Assembly (NCBI RefSeq): GCF_011046735.1
Contig: NZ_CP049258.1
Coordinates: forward strand, 3,552,001-3,616,000
Direction of reading: 5' to 3'
Source of the DNA: Nordella sp. HKS 07
Lineage (GTDB): Bacteria > Pseudomonadota > Alphaproteobacteria > Rhizobiales > Aestuariivirgaceae
DNA: 64,000 nucleotides
Positions 53,605 through 62,959 of this stretch are shown one piece after another (the first letter of the stretch is position 1; every line of letters starts with the position of its first letter). Under the pieces are notes generated by a model, which was given only the letters and a program-made list of their open reading frames with translations, did not search any database and was not told the DNA's origin. The position numbers and the translations under genes are program-made.

Positions 53605-54471
53605 TCAGTCTTCGCCGATCTTGCGGCCGTCGATGCTCGCCTCGCGCGCATAAGCGACGAAGCTCAACCCTTGGAGTTTCCCGGTGGCGAGCACCGGGAA
53701 GAACAGACCTATGCCCGCTCCGGAAGAGCCGATTGGCGCGAACCAGACGTCGAACCGGGAGGGAACGCCGCCTGACTTCTTGAACTTCACGGCCGGGCGT
53801 CCGGCCACCGGCGCGTAGGTCATGCTGCATTTGAGCGCCTTGCCGCGATAGACGCCCGGGCTGTTCGAGCCGAGCGTCACCTCGCCGGCGAGCGCGAAGC
53901 GCAGCTCATAGACCTCCCGTCCATCGACCACTCTTTCCACGCTCGGGCATGGCTGTCCCGACTGCAGCACCGCCTTGCGCAGCATCAGCGAGAGTGGGTC
54001 AACCAGACCCGAAGTCAGACCCCTCGCGACGAGCGCGTCGTCCTCCTTGTCCTTGGGCGTCGAGCTGACAGCGGGATTGTCGTTCCGCCAGCTGACTTCG
54101 AGAATTTTCTTCTTGTCGCTTTTGCGGGCCTCGGAGCGGTAGTGTGACGGCCTGAGGCCGTCGCCCTTCAGGGCGCCCGCGGCCGCCATCTCCATCCGGT
54201 AATCCGAGAACAGATCGGCCAGGCCCTTCGTCTTGATCGATGCGGTCGACTGATAGCCGTCTTCCGAGAGCGCCGCCTTGTACGAAATGCGCATCGCCGA
54301 GACGCTGCTGACCTTGACTTCGTAGCTCAGCGCAAGCTGGCTCTGCGTTGGTTGCGCGCCGGCTGGCGCGAGAAAGGCCATGCTTCCGACGGCCAACGCT
54401 GAGGCCAGGGACATTGTCTTCACATTCGGCATCGCCATCTTCCTTGCCGCATTCCTGATCCATGCCTTCAA
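53605..54471 (-). CDS. DUF3108 periplasmic protein
   Basis: 288 residues with a signal peptide (MSLASALAVGSMAFLAPAGA, cleavage near AQPTQ). The mature part shows the DUF3108 pattern LALSYEVKVSSVSAMRISYK, then KTKGLADLFSDYRMEMAAAG, then LVDPLSLMLRKAVLQSGQP, and a beta-rich end. Periplasmic; molecular role not established for the family. Single Cys pair (CPSVER, LKCSM) could form a disulphide. Confidence 0.8.
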   Translation of the reverse strand: MKAWIRNAARKMAMPNVKTMSLASALAVGSMAFLAPAGAQPTQSQLALSYEVKVSSVSAMRISYKAALSEDGYQSTASIKTKGLADLFSDYRMEMAAAGALKGDGLRPSHYRSEARKSDKKKILEVSWRNDNPAVSSTPKDKEDDALVARGLTSGLVDPLSLMLRKAVLQSGQPCPSVERVVDGREVYELRFALAGEVTLGSNSPGVYRGKALKCSMTYAPVAGRPAVKFKKSGGVPSRFDVWFAPIGSSGAGIGLFFPVLATGKLQGLSFVAYAREASIDGRKIGED

Positions 54472-54557
54472 CCAAATCTGTGACCATATTTTGATCCGGC
54501 GGGACTTTGTCTTTTGGCCGGTTCAGCTTAAGCTTTAGGACAATAGGAGAACGAAGA

Positions 54558-55415
54558 ATGGCAATTTCACAATATGACCAAAATAAGTGCTGGACCTATG
54601 TCGACGGCAAGTGGCTGCAGGGCAATCCGCCGCTCATGGGGCCGTGGAGCGATGCCTCATGGCTGGGCTCGGTCATATTCGACGGCAGTCGCGCTTTCGA
54701 AGGTGTGACGCCCGATCTCGATCTGCACTGCCAGCGCTGCGAGCGCTCGGCTCTGGCCTTCGGGCTCAAGCCCTTGAAGGCCGGCGCGATCGAGGAACTG
54801 GTTCGTGACGGCATCGGAAAATTTCCCAGAAACACGCCGCTTTATCTGCGCCCCATGTTCTGGGCCGAGACCAATTTCCTCGATCCGGGCCCCGTCGAGA
54901 CGCGCTATGCGATCTCGGTTTACGAATCGGCGATGCCGTCGACCAAGGGATTCTCGGCCGGCCTGTCGACATTCCGCCGACCGTCCTACGAATATGCGCC
55001 AACCGATGCCAAGGCGGCCTGCCACTATGCCAATTCCGGCCGCGCCGTGCGCGAAGCCCAGGCGCGTGGTTTCGACAATGCAGTGTTGCTCGATGCCATC
55101 GGCAAGGTTTCCGAATTCACCACGTCCAATCTCTTCTACGCCAAGGACGGTGCCGTGCACACGCCGATCCCGAACGGCACGCTGCTGAACGGCATCACCC
55201 GTCAACGCGTCATCAAGCTTCTGCGCAAAGCCGGCATCGAAGTCCACGAACGCGCAATCTCATGGCCGGAAGTGCTCGCCGCCGACGAGGTCTTCTCCAC
55301 CGGCAATTACGGCAAGGTGATTCCGGTGACGCGCCTCGAAACCCGCGACCTGCAGCCGGGACCGATGTTCAAGAAGGCGCGCGAGCTCTATTGGGAGTTT
55401 GCCCATTCGGGTTGA
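54558..55415 (+). CDS. Branched-chain amino acid aminotransferase (class IV)
   Basis: 285 residues from ATG 54558 (AGGAGA upstream). Fold-type IV PLP enzyme: WLGSVIFDGSRAFEGVTPDL, the Lys in TDAKAACHYANSG, then FDNAVLLDAIGKVSEFTTSN and NGTLLNGITRQRVI. It fits BCAT or D-amino-acid-transaminase-like enzymes; the KAACHYANS Lys block is typical of rhizobial branched-chain aminotransferases. It moves an amino group to a branched 2-keto acid. Divergent from DUF3108. Confidence 0.85.
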   Translation: MAISQYDQNKCWTYVDGKWLQGNPPLMGPWSDASWLGSVIFDGSRAFEGVTPDLDLHCQRCERSALAFGLKPLKAGAIEELVRDGIGKFPRNTPLYLRPMFWAETNFLDPGPVETRYAISVYESAMPSTKGFSAGLSTFRRPSYEYAPTDAKAACHYANSGRAVREAQARGFDNAVLLDAIGKVSEFTTSNLFYAKDGAVHTPIPNGTLLNGITRQRVIKLLRKAGIEVHERAISWPEVLAADEVFSTGNYGKVIPVTRLETRDLQPGPMFKKARELYWEFAHSG

Positions 55416-55430
55416 GCGGGTGGAAACTTC

Positions 55431-55943
55431 TCAGACCTTCCACTGGAAGATGACGCCCTCATAGGCGTCTTCGCCGCGTCCGATCGCGTCGATCGCGTCG
55501 ACCATGCGGCCCTGGCGGCCCAGCATGTCGTCGGCGAAGGCGACGATGCGCCGGTTGGGCGTCGCCACATGCGAGAGGGAGCGCAACTGCTGAGCGAGCT
55601 GATATTCATCGGCGTCGGGATTATAGAGGCACATGGCGGTGAAGGCCGAGGCCGTCGAGCGACTGATCCCGGCCCAGCAATGAATGAGCATCGGCGCATC
55701 GCCCTGACCCTGACGTGTCGTGAGGAAGGCAATGAGCTGCTCGACATGGTCGGAAGCGGGCGCGGTGAGGCCCTCGGCCGGCGCCGTGATGTCGTGGAAG
55801 GTGAGCTTCAGGTGATGATCATCGGCAATGCCCGAGAAGCTGCGATGCGGCGTCTCGGGTCCGAGAAGGCTCACGACATGGCTGACCTTATGGCGGTTGA
55901 CCAGGAGTTGGACGGCGGCAAGCGGACTGACGATGATTTCCAT
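55431..55943 (-). CDS. Tyrosine/dual-specificity-like protein phosphatase
   Basis: 170 residues. The P-loop is HCWAGISRSTA (Cys-x5-Arg-Ser), the signature of protein tyrosine phosphatases, preceded by HVEQLIAFLTTRQGQGDAPM. The N-terminal part MEIIVSPLAAVQLLVNRHKV matches small rhizobial PTP-like proteins. Last gene of the ygfZ-tag-HD operon, nine bases after the HD gene. Target unknown. Confidence 0.8.
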   Translation of the reverse strand: MEIIVSPLAAVQLLVNRHKVSHVVSLLGPETPHRSFSGIADDHHLKLTFHDITAPAEGLTAPASDHVEQLIAFLTTRQGQGDAPMLIHCWAGISRSTASAFTAMCLYNPDADEYQLAQQLRSLSHVATPNRRIVAFADDMLGRQGRMVDAIDAIGRGEDAYEGVIFQWKV

Positions 55944-55952
55944 GGTGCGAGC

Positions 55953-56555
55953 TTATAGCAGCTGCTTGAATTTGCGCACATAGGCGGCTTCCGCGTCATT
56001 GGGCGCAAGGGGGCGCAGCGCATGGAAGCCGCGCGCGCCATCGAGGCCTTTCGGTCTGCCGAAGAATTTCCCAGCCTCCTCCAGGCTGAAGCCGGCAAGC
56101 TGCGTCGCTTCGAGATAAGCGGCGATCTGGTCGGCCTTTTTGATCTTGCCCGCGAGTGTCTCCGAGACCGCGGCCGGCAGGCCGAAGCGCAGATGTATGG
56201 CGGCCAGGAGCTTATGCTCAAAGGCTTTGTAATCGACGCCGAGCGCTGCCTTGAAGGGCGAGATCATGTCGCCGATCACATATTCGGGAGCGTCATGCAG
56301 GAGAGCGGCGAGCCGCGCGTGATGGTCGAGGTTGTCATGCATATGCACCAGCAGCGCCTCGACCAGCAGGCTGTGCTGGGCCACCGAAAAAGCATGAGCG
56401 CCTTTGGTCTGGCCGTTCCAGCGTGCCACGCGCGCCAGGCCATGGGCGATATCCTCGATCTCGATATCGAGCGGCGAGGGGTTGAGTAGATCGAGCCTGC
56501 GGCCCGACAGCATGCGCTGCCAGGCGCGCGGCTCATCCGTCTTGCGCGGCGGCAT
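55953..56555 (-). CDS. HD-domain hydrolase (YfbR/5'-nucleotidase-like)
   Basis: 200 residues. His of AFSVAQHSLLVEALL, the HD pair LLHDAPEYVIGDMISPF and the Asp of KKADQIAAYLEATQLAGF match the YfbR-like HD fold, which dephosphorylates deoxynucleoside 5'-monophosphates. Preceded at two bases by the tag stop and followed by the phosphatase, so co-transcribed. Confidence 0.85.
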   Translation of the reverse strand: MPPRKTDEPRAWQRMLSGRRLDLLNPSPLDIEIEDIAHGLARVARWNGQTKGAHAFSVAQHSLLVEALLVHMHDNLDHHARLAALLHDAPEYVIGDMISPFKAALGVDYKAFEHKLLAAIHLRFGLPAAVSETLAGKIKKADQIAAYLEATQLAGFSLEEAGKFFGRPKGLDGARGFHALRPLAPNDAEAAYVRKFKQLL

Positions 56556-56557
56556 GG

Positions 56558-57175
56558 TTATTTCGGCCGTTTGCTGTCGAGAAAGGCGTCATGGCGATGG
56601 CAATTCACCATGTGATCGTTAACGAGCCCGCAGGCCTGCATGAAAGCGTAGACGATGGTCGGTCCACAGAAGCGGAAGCCACGCTTCTTGAGGTCCTTCG
56701 AGATCGTCTCCGCCAAAGGCGTCGCGGCCGGCACGTCCCTGCGGCTGCGGAAGCGGTTCTGCAGCGGTTTGTCGCCGACGAAGCTCCACAGGTAGAATGA
56801 GAAGTCCTGCTTCTCCGACAGCGCCAGATAGGCCTGCGCATTGGTGACGCTGGCCTCGATCTTGAGTTTGTTGCGCACGATGCCTTCATTCTTCATCAGA
56901 CTGGCGAGCTTGCGAGCATTGTAGCGCGCCATGATCTCGGGATCGAAGCCGTCGAAAGCCTCGCGGAACGCGTCGCGCTTGCGCAGGATGGTGATCCAGG
57001 AAAGCCCCGCCTGGAAGCCGTCGAGCAGCAGCTTCTCGAACAAAGCGCGGGAGTCATATTCGGGCACGCCCCAATCCTCGTCGTGATAGGCGACATAGAC
57101 GGGATCCGTGCCGCACCAGAAGCAGCGGTGGATGCCGTCCGCATGCTTGATCACGGATTCAGTGGCCTTGCTCAT
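56558..57175 (-). CDS. tag: DNA-3-methyladenine glycosylase I
   Basis: 205 residues. The Tag-type helix-hairpin fold reads CFWCGTDPVYVAYHDEDWGV, then LFEKLLLDGFQAGLSWITIL, and ends CGPTIVYAFMQACGLVNDHM. The Cys of CFWCG and the late His-x3-Cys are the zinc ligands. It removes 3-methyladenine from alkylated DNA. It overlaps ygfZ by four bases (ATGA). Confidence 0.93.
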   Translation of the reverse strand: MSKATESVIKHADGIHRCFWCGTDPVYVAYHDEDWGVPEYDSRALFEKLLLDGFQAGLSWITILRKRDAFREAFDGFDPEIMARYNARKLASLMKNEGIVRNKLKIEASVTNAQAYLALSEKQDFSFYLWSFVGDKPLQNRFRSRRDVPAATPLAETISKDLKKRGFRFCGPTIVYAFMQACGLVNDHMVNCHRHDAFLDSKRPK

Positions 57176-58020
57176 TCGTCATCTTTCGGAAGGGCGACGT
57201 CGAATCGCGCCCAGGCGGGTTTCCTAACATGGACGGGACCGGTCTTTGTCAGCAGCCCGATTTCGGACTCGACCGCGTCCTTCAGCCGGTCGAGCCGGAT
57301 CAGCGCCAGCCCGTCACTGCCCGCCGAAGAGAGCGCCGTGCCCACGAGCTTGTCGCCGGCCTTGATCTCGGTGCCTTTGGCTGGAACGCCCTTGGGCACA
57401 TGGATCGGCACGATGCGGTTGCGCGCGGTACCCCTGTGCTCCATGCGCGATACAACCTCCTGGCCGATGAAGCAGCCCTTCTTGAAGCTCACCCCGCCGA
57501 ACTGATCGAGATTGGCTTCATGCGGGAACAATTCGCCTGAGCCGATGTCCTCATCGCTGTCGGCGAGGCCGAGGCGGATGCGGCCACTGCGATAGGTTTC
57601 GTCGTCGGCCTCGGGCAGCGAGCCCTTGGGCGCAATCAGGCGGGCGCCGAGCTGCGCCACGCGTGGATCGGTGAAAGAGGTGCCATTGGCGGGCTTGGCC
57701 GGAGCCACGCCCACTTCTTCGTCGCTTTCGGCAATCGTGACTTTGGCGCGCAGCTTGTAGAAAGCGAGCCGTTTCACGAGATCCGCCTTCCGGGCGGCGG
57801 AGCAGTCGATCACATAGCGACCGTCCTCGGCCAGGACGAAGAAATCGAACAGGATCTTGCCTTGTGGCTGCAGCAGGGCTGCATAGGCGGCTTCCCCCGG
57901 CTTGAGGCTCGCGATATCGGCGGTGACCAGATTCTGCAGGAAATCACGGGCGTCATCGCCGCTGATCGTGACGACTGCACGGGAGGTAAGTTTCTGGGTG
58001 GCAAACGGCAGGCGTTGCAT
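57172..58020 (-). CDS. ygfZ: Tetrahydrofolate-binding YgfZ-type iron-sulfur maturation protein
   Basis: 282 residues from ATG 58020 (MQRLPFATQKLTSRAVVTIS). The YgfZ/GcvT-like fold has the signature KGCFIGQEVVSRMEHRG with its redox Cys. YgfZ uses folate in the repair or assembly of Fe-S enzymes such as MiaB. First gene of a four-gene minus-strand operon. The promoter must lie in the 58021-58190 gap, which is shared with the divergent pyrC. Confidence 0.9.
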   Translation of the reverse strand: MQRLPFATQKLTSRAVVTISGDDARDFLQNLVTADIASLKPGEAAYAALLQPQGKILFDFFVLAEDGRYVIDCSAARKADLVKRLAFYKLRAKVTIAESDEEVGVAPAKPANGTSFTDPRVAQLGARLIAPKGSLPEADDETYRSGRIRLGLADSDEDIGSGELFPHEANLDQFGGVSFKKGCFIGQEVVSRMEHRGTARNRIVPIHVPKGVPAKGTEIKAGDKLVGTALSSAGSDGLALIRLDRLKDAVESEIGLLTKTGPVHVRKPAWARFDVALPKDDE

Positions 58021-58036
58021 GGATGTTGCACCTATA

Positions 58037-58084
58037 GAGCCTTCCCCATCGGATTCCTCGAAATCCGATGGGGACAAAAGGCTC
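58037..58084. repeat. Bulged palindromic intergenic element
   Basis: Outer GAGCCTT/AAGGCTC, bulge ACAA on the 3' side, inner CCCCATCGGATT/AATCCGATGGGG (12 bp). In the ygfZ-pyrC gap. Confidence 0.75.
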
Positions 58085-58098
58085 GATAATCTTTATTA

Positions 58099-58142
58099 GA
58101 GCGCTTCCTTATCGCCAAACTAGACTTTGGCGGGAAGCGCTC
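58099..58142. repeat. Bulged palindromic intergenic element
   Basis: Outer GAGCGCTTCC/GGAAGCGCTC (10 bp), bulge TTAT on the 5' side, inner CGCCAAA/TTTGGCG. Next to the preceding element, as a pair. Confidence 0.8.
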
Positions 58143-58190
58143 GGGATGGACACATCTACGAATGCTCCCATATCTAATCAAGGAGCTCCG

Positions 58191-59528
58191 ATGACCGCCA
58201 CCTATGATCTTGTTTTGAAAGGCGGAACCGTCGTCAATCAGGATGGCGCCGGGGTCCGCGACGTGGCCGTCAGAGGCGGGCGCATCGCGGCCGTGGGCAG
58301 CCTTTCCGGAGTGGGAGCCGGGGAAACTGTCGACTGCACCGGGCTCCATATCCTGCCCGGTGTCATCGACAGCCAGGTGCATTTCCGCGAGCCGGGGGCG
58401 GAACACAAGGAAGATCTCGAGACCGGCAGCCGGGCGGCCGTGGCGGGCGGCGTCACCGGTGTCTTCGAGATGCCCAATACCAAGCCTTTGACGACCTCGG
58501 CCGAGGCCCTGGCCGACAAGGTGGCGCGCGCCACCAACCGCATGTTCTGCGATTTCGCCTTCTACATGGGCGGTACCCGCGAGAATGCCCGCTTGCTGCC
58601 CGAGCTCGAGCGTCTGCCGGGCTGTGCCGGCACCAAGGTCTTCATGGGCTCTTCCACGGGCGATCTGCTGGTCGACGATGATCAGGGCATCGATCTGATC
58701 CTCTCGCAGATCCGGCGCCGCGCCGCTTTCCACAGCGAGGACGAGTTCCGTCTGAAAGGGCGCAAAAACGAGCAGCGCGCCGGCGATGCGTCAAGCCACC
58801 CGGTCTGGCGCGATGCGGAAGCGGCCCGCCTGTGCACCGAGCGCCTGCTCAGGCTGGCCCGCAAGCACGGCAAGCGCATTCATGTGTTGCATGTCTCGAC
58901 CGCCGAGGAAATGCCGCTGCTGGCCGCCCATAAGGACATCGCGACCGTCGAGGTGACGCCGCACCATCTCACTCTGGCGGCGCCCGAAGCCTATGAGCGT
59001 CTCGGCACCCGGGCGCAGATGAATCCGCCGGTGCGCGACGCGAGCCATCGCGCCGCGATCTGGCAGGCGCTGCTGGCGGGCGTCGTCGACGTGCTGGGAT
59101 CCGACCACGCGCCCCATACGCTGGCCGAGAAGGCGAAGTCATATCCCGAGTCCCCCTCGGGTATGACGGGCGTCCAGACCCTGGTTCCGATCATGCTCGA
59201 TCATGTGAACAAGGGGCGGCTCACCCTTGAGCGTTTCGTCGACCTGACGAGCCATGGACCCGGCCGTATTTTTGGCCTGGCGGGCAAGGGACGCATCGCC
59301 GAAGGCTATGACGCCGATTTCACCATCGTCGATCTCAAGCGCCGCCAGACCATAAGCAATAGCTGGATGGAAAGCCGGGCCGGCTGGACACCCTATGACG
59401 GCGTCGAGGTCAAGGGCTGGCCCGTGGGCACCATCATCCGTGGACGGCGCGTGATGTGGGAAGGTGACATCCTGGGGGCCGCCCAAGGTCAACCCATCGC
59501 TTTCATGGAGACCCTCCCGTCGCTATAA
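58191..59528 (+). CDS. Dihydroorotase (class I, PyrC-like)
   Basis: 445 residues from ATG 58191 (AAGGAG seven bases upstream). The amidohydrolase barrel shows GVIDSQVHFREPGAEHKED, then KVFMGSSTGDLL (the Lys place), then HVLHVSTAEEMPLL, VEVTPHHLTL and VDVLGSDHAPHT. The first His of the usual HxH is Gln (SQVH), as in a known subgroup of dihydroorotases, so activity is not excluded. It closes carbamoyl-aspartate to dihydroorotate in pyrimidine synthesis; allantoinase is the alternative. Confidence 0.85.
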   Translation: MTATYDLVLKGGTVVNQDGAGVRDVAVRGGRIAAVGSLSGVGAGETVDCTGLHILPGVIDSQVHFREPGAEHKEDLETGSRAAVAGGVTGVFEMPNTKPLTTSAEALADKVARATNRMFCDFAFYMGGTRENARLLPELERLPGCAGTKVFMGSSTGDLLVDDDQGIDLILSQIRRRAAFHSEDEFRLKGRKNEQRAGDASSHPVWRDAEAARLCTERLLRLARKHGKRIHVLHVSTAEEMPLLAAHKDIATVEVTPHHLTLAAPEAYERLGTRAQMNPPVRDASHRAAIWQALLAGVVDVLGSDHAPHTLAEKAKSYPESPSGMTGVQTLVPIMLDHVNKGRLTLERFVDLTSHGPGRIFGLAGKGRIAEGYDADFTIVDLKRRQTISNSWMESRAGWTPYDGVEVKGWPVGTIIRGRRVMWEGDILGAAQGQPIAFMETLPSL

Positions 59529-59546
59529 GCGGAGGGAGGAGAATTC

Positions 59547-60533
59547 ATGGACAGACAATTCCGTGCCATCCTGATCGGCAAGACCGAGAAGGGCCAGAAG
59601 CTCGATTTCGTGACATTGAGCGAGACCGACCTGATGCCGGGCGATGTGACGGTCGCCGTCGAGCATTCCACCGTCAATTACAAGGACGGCCTGGCGGTCA
59701 CCGGTCGGGCCCCGATCATCCGGCACTATCCCCTGATTCCGGGCATCGACTTCGCCGGCAGTGTGGTGGAATCGAGCCACCGCCTGATCAAGGCCGGCGA
59801 CCGGGTCATTCTCAACGGCTGGGGTGTCGGCGAAGGCCATCACGGCGGCTATGCCGGCTTGGCCCGTGTCAAGGGCGACTGGCTGGTGGCTGTGCCTGAC
59901 ACCATGACGACGGCCCAGACCATGGCCATCGGCACGGCCGGCTACACGGCCATGCTGTGCATCATCGCGCTGGAGCGCCAGGGGGTAAGGCCCGAGGATG
60001 GCGAGATCCTGGTCACCGGGGCCGCGGGCGGTGTGGGCTCGATCGCCATCGCCGTGCTGTCGAAGCTCGGCTTCAAGGTGGCGGCCTCGACCGGCCGGCC
60101 GGAAGAAGAGCCCTTCCTCAAGAGCCTCGGCGCCACGACCATCATCGACCGCAATGAATTCTCAGGTCCCGTGAAGGCGCTCGGCAAGATGCGCTTCGCC
60201 GGCGCCGTCGACGCTGTCGGCTCGACCACCCTCGCCAATGTTCTGTCCCAGATCCTGCCTGAGGGCACGGTGGCCGCTTGCGGCCTGGCACAGGGCATGG
60301 ATCTGCCCGCTTCGGTGGCGCCCTTCATCCTGCGCGGCGTCAAGCTCATCGGCATCAATTCGGTGACCGCCTCGCTGACCCGCCGGGTCGAAGCCTGGTC
60401 GCGTCTCGCTCATGATCTGGATTTGGCCAAGCTCAAGGAACTGACGAGCCATGCCAGGCTTGACGATGTGCCTGCGCTGGCCGGCGAAATCATCGCCGGC
60501 AAGATCCGCGGCCGCGTGGTGATCGACCTCTAA
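59547..60533 (+). CDS. Medium-chain reductase, AcuI/YhdH type
   Basis: 328 residues. An MDR fold without the zinc Cys set; the cofactor motif is VTGAAGGVGSIAIAVLSKLG, preceded by GTAGYTAMLCIIALERQGV. The YhdH/AcuI signature HSTVNYKDGLAVTGRAPII is clear. Family members reduce acrylyl-CoA with NADPH. It starts 18 bases after pyrC and overlaps the LysE gene by one base (TAATG), so it is in one transcription unit with it. Confidence 0.88.
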   Translation: MDRQFRAILIGKTEKGQKLDFVTLSETDLMPGDVTVAVEHSTVNYKDGLAVTGRAPIIRHYPLIPGIDFAGSVVESSHRLIKAGDRVILNGWGVGEGHHGGYAGLARVKGDWLVAVPDTMTTAQTMAIGTAGYTAMLCIIALERQGVRPEDGEILVTGAAGGVGSIAIAVLSKLGFKVAASTGRPEEEPFLKSLGATTIIDRNEFSGPVKALGKMRFAGAVDAVGSTTLANVLSQILPEGTVAACGLAQGMDLPASVAPFILRGVKLIGINSVTASLTRRVEAWSRLAHDLDLAKLKELTSHARLDDVPALAGEIIAGKIRGRVVIDL

Positions 60534-61183
60534 TGGATTTTGAACTCATCGCCATCGGCATGGCCATCGGCATCGCCGTCACGGCCCCTCTGGGGCCCGT
60601 CAATCTGACGGTCATTCGCTCCGCTCTGCGCGCCGGCATGGCCGGCGGCATGGCGGCGGCCTCAGGCTCCATTGCAGGCGATGCGCTTTTCGCCACCTTC
60701 GCCGCCTATGGTGTGCGCTGGGTCGAGGATTGGGTCCACGTTCACACGGAAGCGATCCAACTCGTCGGCGGGCTTCTCCTCATCTTCATCGGCGTGCGCA
60801 CCGCGATGCACCATGTGAAGGACGCCGAGCTCTCGCTGTCCGATCTCGGCCGCGGCGCCTATGTGCGCAAGGCGTGCACCTGCTTCTTTCTCACCGTGAC
60901 CAATCCAGGCGCGCTGCTCGGCTTCTTCGCCATATTCAGCGGGCTCGGCGGCGTGCTCGATCTGGGCGCCGTGCCCTATCGGCCACTCAATGCCGTCGCC
61001 GGCGTCATTCTCGGCACGCTTCTCTGGTGGGGCTTCGTCACCTATCTCGTCACTCATATCAAGGGCCGCGTCACCAGCTACACGCTGGTCAGGCTCAATA
61101 TCTGGGCCGGCGTCGCGATCGCCGTGTTCGGCGTCGTCATCCTCGGAAATCTGGTGCTGCGCCAGTTCGGCTGGTCGTTCTGA
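60533..61183 (+). CDS. LysE-family amino acid exporter
   Basis: 216 residues, six membrane segments. The family mark is GIAVTAPLGPVNLTVIRSAL near the N-terminus, then GDALFATFAAYGV and FFLTVTNPGALLGFFAIFSG. LysE/RhtB proteins export amino acids and related compounds across the inner membrane; the substrate here is unknown. Confidence 0.88.
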   Translation: MDFELIAIGMAIGIAVTAPLGPVNLTVIRSALRAGMAGGMAAASGSIAGDALFATFAAYGVRWVEDWVHVHTEAIQLVGGLLLIFIGVRTAMHHVKDAELSLSDLGRGAYVRKACTCFFLTVTNPGALLGFFAIFSGLGGVLDLGAVPYRPLNAVAGVILGTLLWWGFVTYLVTHIKGRVTSYTLVRLNIWAGVAIAVFGVVILGNLVLRQFGWSF

Positions 61184-61231
61184 ACCCGCAACTGTTCGCC
61201 GCGGACTGAGCCAGGCGTTGACAAAACTGTT

Positions 61232-62113
61232 ATGTCGCGGCGCATGGATGAACCGCGGCGCCTGCTTTCCTTGGCTCCCAATGTCTCGATGATCCTGTTC
61301 GCGCTCGGCGCGGACGATGTCGTTGTCGGACGTACGTCCCTATGTCTGCCGTCCATTCGGGATTATCTCGAAATCTGGGGATTTTCGGGACCAGCGATAG
61401 AAAGTCGCTTGCAGCACTGGGCGGCGCTGCCCGAGGTCGGCGGCTGGCCCTCGGGAGATTGCGAGCGCGCGAAGGCGCTGCGCCCTGACATGATCCTCGC
61501 TTCGGCAACCGGTCCGCTCGCCGCCCATGAAAACTGGCCTGCGCCATCGGTCAACTTCGACATCCGCACCTTGGCGGATATCGACCGTCAGATTACCGCG
61601 ATCGGAGAGATTCTCGGCAAGCCGCAGGCGGCGCGGGAGATGGTGGCGCAGCTGGCGGTGCGGCGCGAAAGCGTTCTCGCCCGGCGCAGCGTTTCGTCGC
61701 GCCGCCCGACGGTGCTGTTCGAATATTGTGTGTGCATCAAATATCATCCGGAACCGGCATGTCGCTTCGCCAATCCGGGGCGTTTCATCATGGCGGGCGG
61801 GTACCTTGCGCCGGAACTGATCCGCATGAGCGGCGGCGAGCCGCTCTTCGTCAAGCCTGGCGATGCTGTTGCCTGGATCGATTTCCAGGACATTCGGGAA
61901 GCGCAGCCAGACGTGATCCTTGCCTTCGATTGCAATGGCTGCCCGAATTCGATGAAACATCCCATCGCGGCGCGGCCGGGCTGGCCGGATCTCAAGGCGG
62001 TGGCGAACAGCGCCGTGTACCGGCCGCGCCGGAATCTGGCCAATCCCAATCTCTGCCACCCCGAAGCGCTCGCCGAATTGGCCGACTTGCTGGCGGCTTG
62101 GGCCGAGCGTTGA
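61232..62113 (+). CDS. BtuF-like (cobalamin/Fe-siderophore) binding-fold protein
   Basis: 293 residues. The class III binding-protein fold shows RRLLSLAPNVSMILFALGAD, then RPDMILASATGP, then ADIDRQITAIGEILGKPQAA, and PRRNLANPNLCHPEALAELA. No signal peptide is seen, so it may be cytosolic or use an unrecognised start. Homologues are called cobalamin-binding proteins but a transporter partner is not adjacent. Confidence 0.72.
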   Translation: MSRRMDEPRRLLSLAPNVSMILFALGADDVVVGRTSLCLPSIRDYLEIWGFSGPAIESRLQHWAALPEVGGWPSGDCERAKALRPDMILASATGPLAAHENWPAPSVNFDIRTLADIDRQITAIGEILGKPQAAREMVAQLAVRRESVLARRSVSSRRPTVLFEYCVCIKYHPEPACRFANPGRFIMAGGYLAPELIRMSGGEPLFVKPGDAVAWIDFQDIREAQPDVILAFDCNGCPNSMKHPIAARPGWPDLKAVANSAVYRPRRNLANPNLCHPEALAELADLLAAWAER

Positions 62114-62122
62114 AACGCTCTC

Positions 62123-62959
62123 CTATTTATTTGCTGCGATCGCCATCTGCACGTCGCGTTCGCGCCTCTTCTCGGCCCTTTGCATGATCAAGCCGGCGAT
62201 GGCGACGCCGCTCCCTACCAGGACCACGATGATGGTGGCGAGAGCGTTCAAGTCCGGCGTCACGCCGAGACGTACCTTCGAGAAGATATAGAGCGGCAAG
62301 GTGGTCGAACCCGGTCCGTTCGTGAAGGCTGTAATCACCACATCGTCGAGCGAGAGCGTGAAGGAGAGAAGCCAGCCGGCGATGATGGCGGGCGCGATGA
62401 TCGGCAAGGTGACGTCGAACAGCACGCGCAACGGCTTCGAGCCGAGATCCATCGCCGCTTCCTCGACCGACCGGTCCATCGAGGCGAGGCGCGACTGTAC
62501 CACCACCGTCACATAGGAGAGCGAAAAAGTGATATGGGCGAGCGTGATGGTGGTGAAGCCGCGCGTCGGCCAGCCGATCATGCCGTTGAGCGCGATGAAG
62601 AACAGCACCAGCGAGATGCCGGTGATGACTTCCGGCATCACCAGCGGCGCCGAGACGAGCCCCGAAAACAGCGTGCGGCCGCGGAAGCGCGAGAAGCGGG
62701 CGAGCGCCATGCCCGCCATGGTGCCGAGGATGGTGGCGATGGTGGCGCTGACAAAGGCGATGCGCAAGGAAAGCCAGGCGGCGTCGAGCACCTGCTGGTT
62801 GGTGAGGAGCTTGCCGTACCACTCCGTCGAAAAGCCGCCCCACACCGTGGCGAGCCTCGACTTGTTGAAGGAAAAGAAGATCATCGAGGCGATCGGCACA
62901 TAGAAAAAGGCATAGCCGAAGATCAGCGCGAAGATCAGGAAGTAGGGACGGCGCCTCAT
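62123..62959 (-). CDS. ABC importer permease (PotC/PotI-like), second importer
   Basis: 278 residues, six membrane segments. The EAA loop is EEAAMDLGSKPLRVLFDVTL, with LSLDDVVITAFTNGPGSTTL before the last segments, as in PotI/PotC. The start overlaps the upstream permease stop (ATGA). Likely substrate: polyamine. Confidence 0.92.
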   Translation of the reverse strand: MRRRPYFLIFALIFGYAFFYVPIASMIFFSFNKSRLATVWGGFSTEWYGKLLTNQQVLDAAWLSLRIAFVSATIATILGTMAGMALARFSRFRGRTLFSGLVSAPLVMPEVITGISLVLFFIALNGMIGWPTRGFTTITLAHITFSLSYVTVVVQSRLASMDRSVEEAAMDLGSKPLRVLFDVTLPIIAPAIIAGWLLSFTLSLDDVVITAFTNGPGSTTLPLYIFSKVRLGVTPDLNALATIIVVLVGSGVAIAGLIMQRAEKRRERDVQMAIAANK

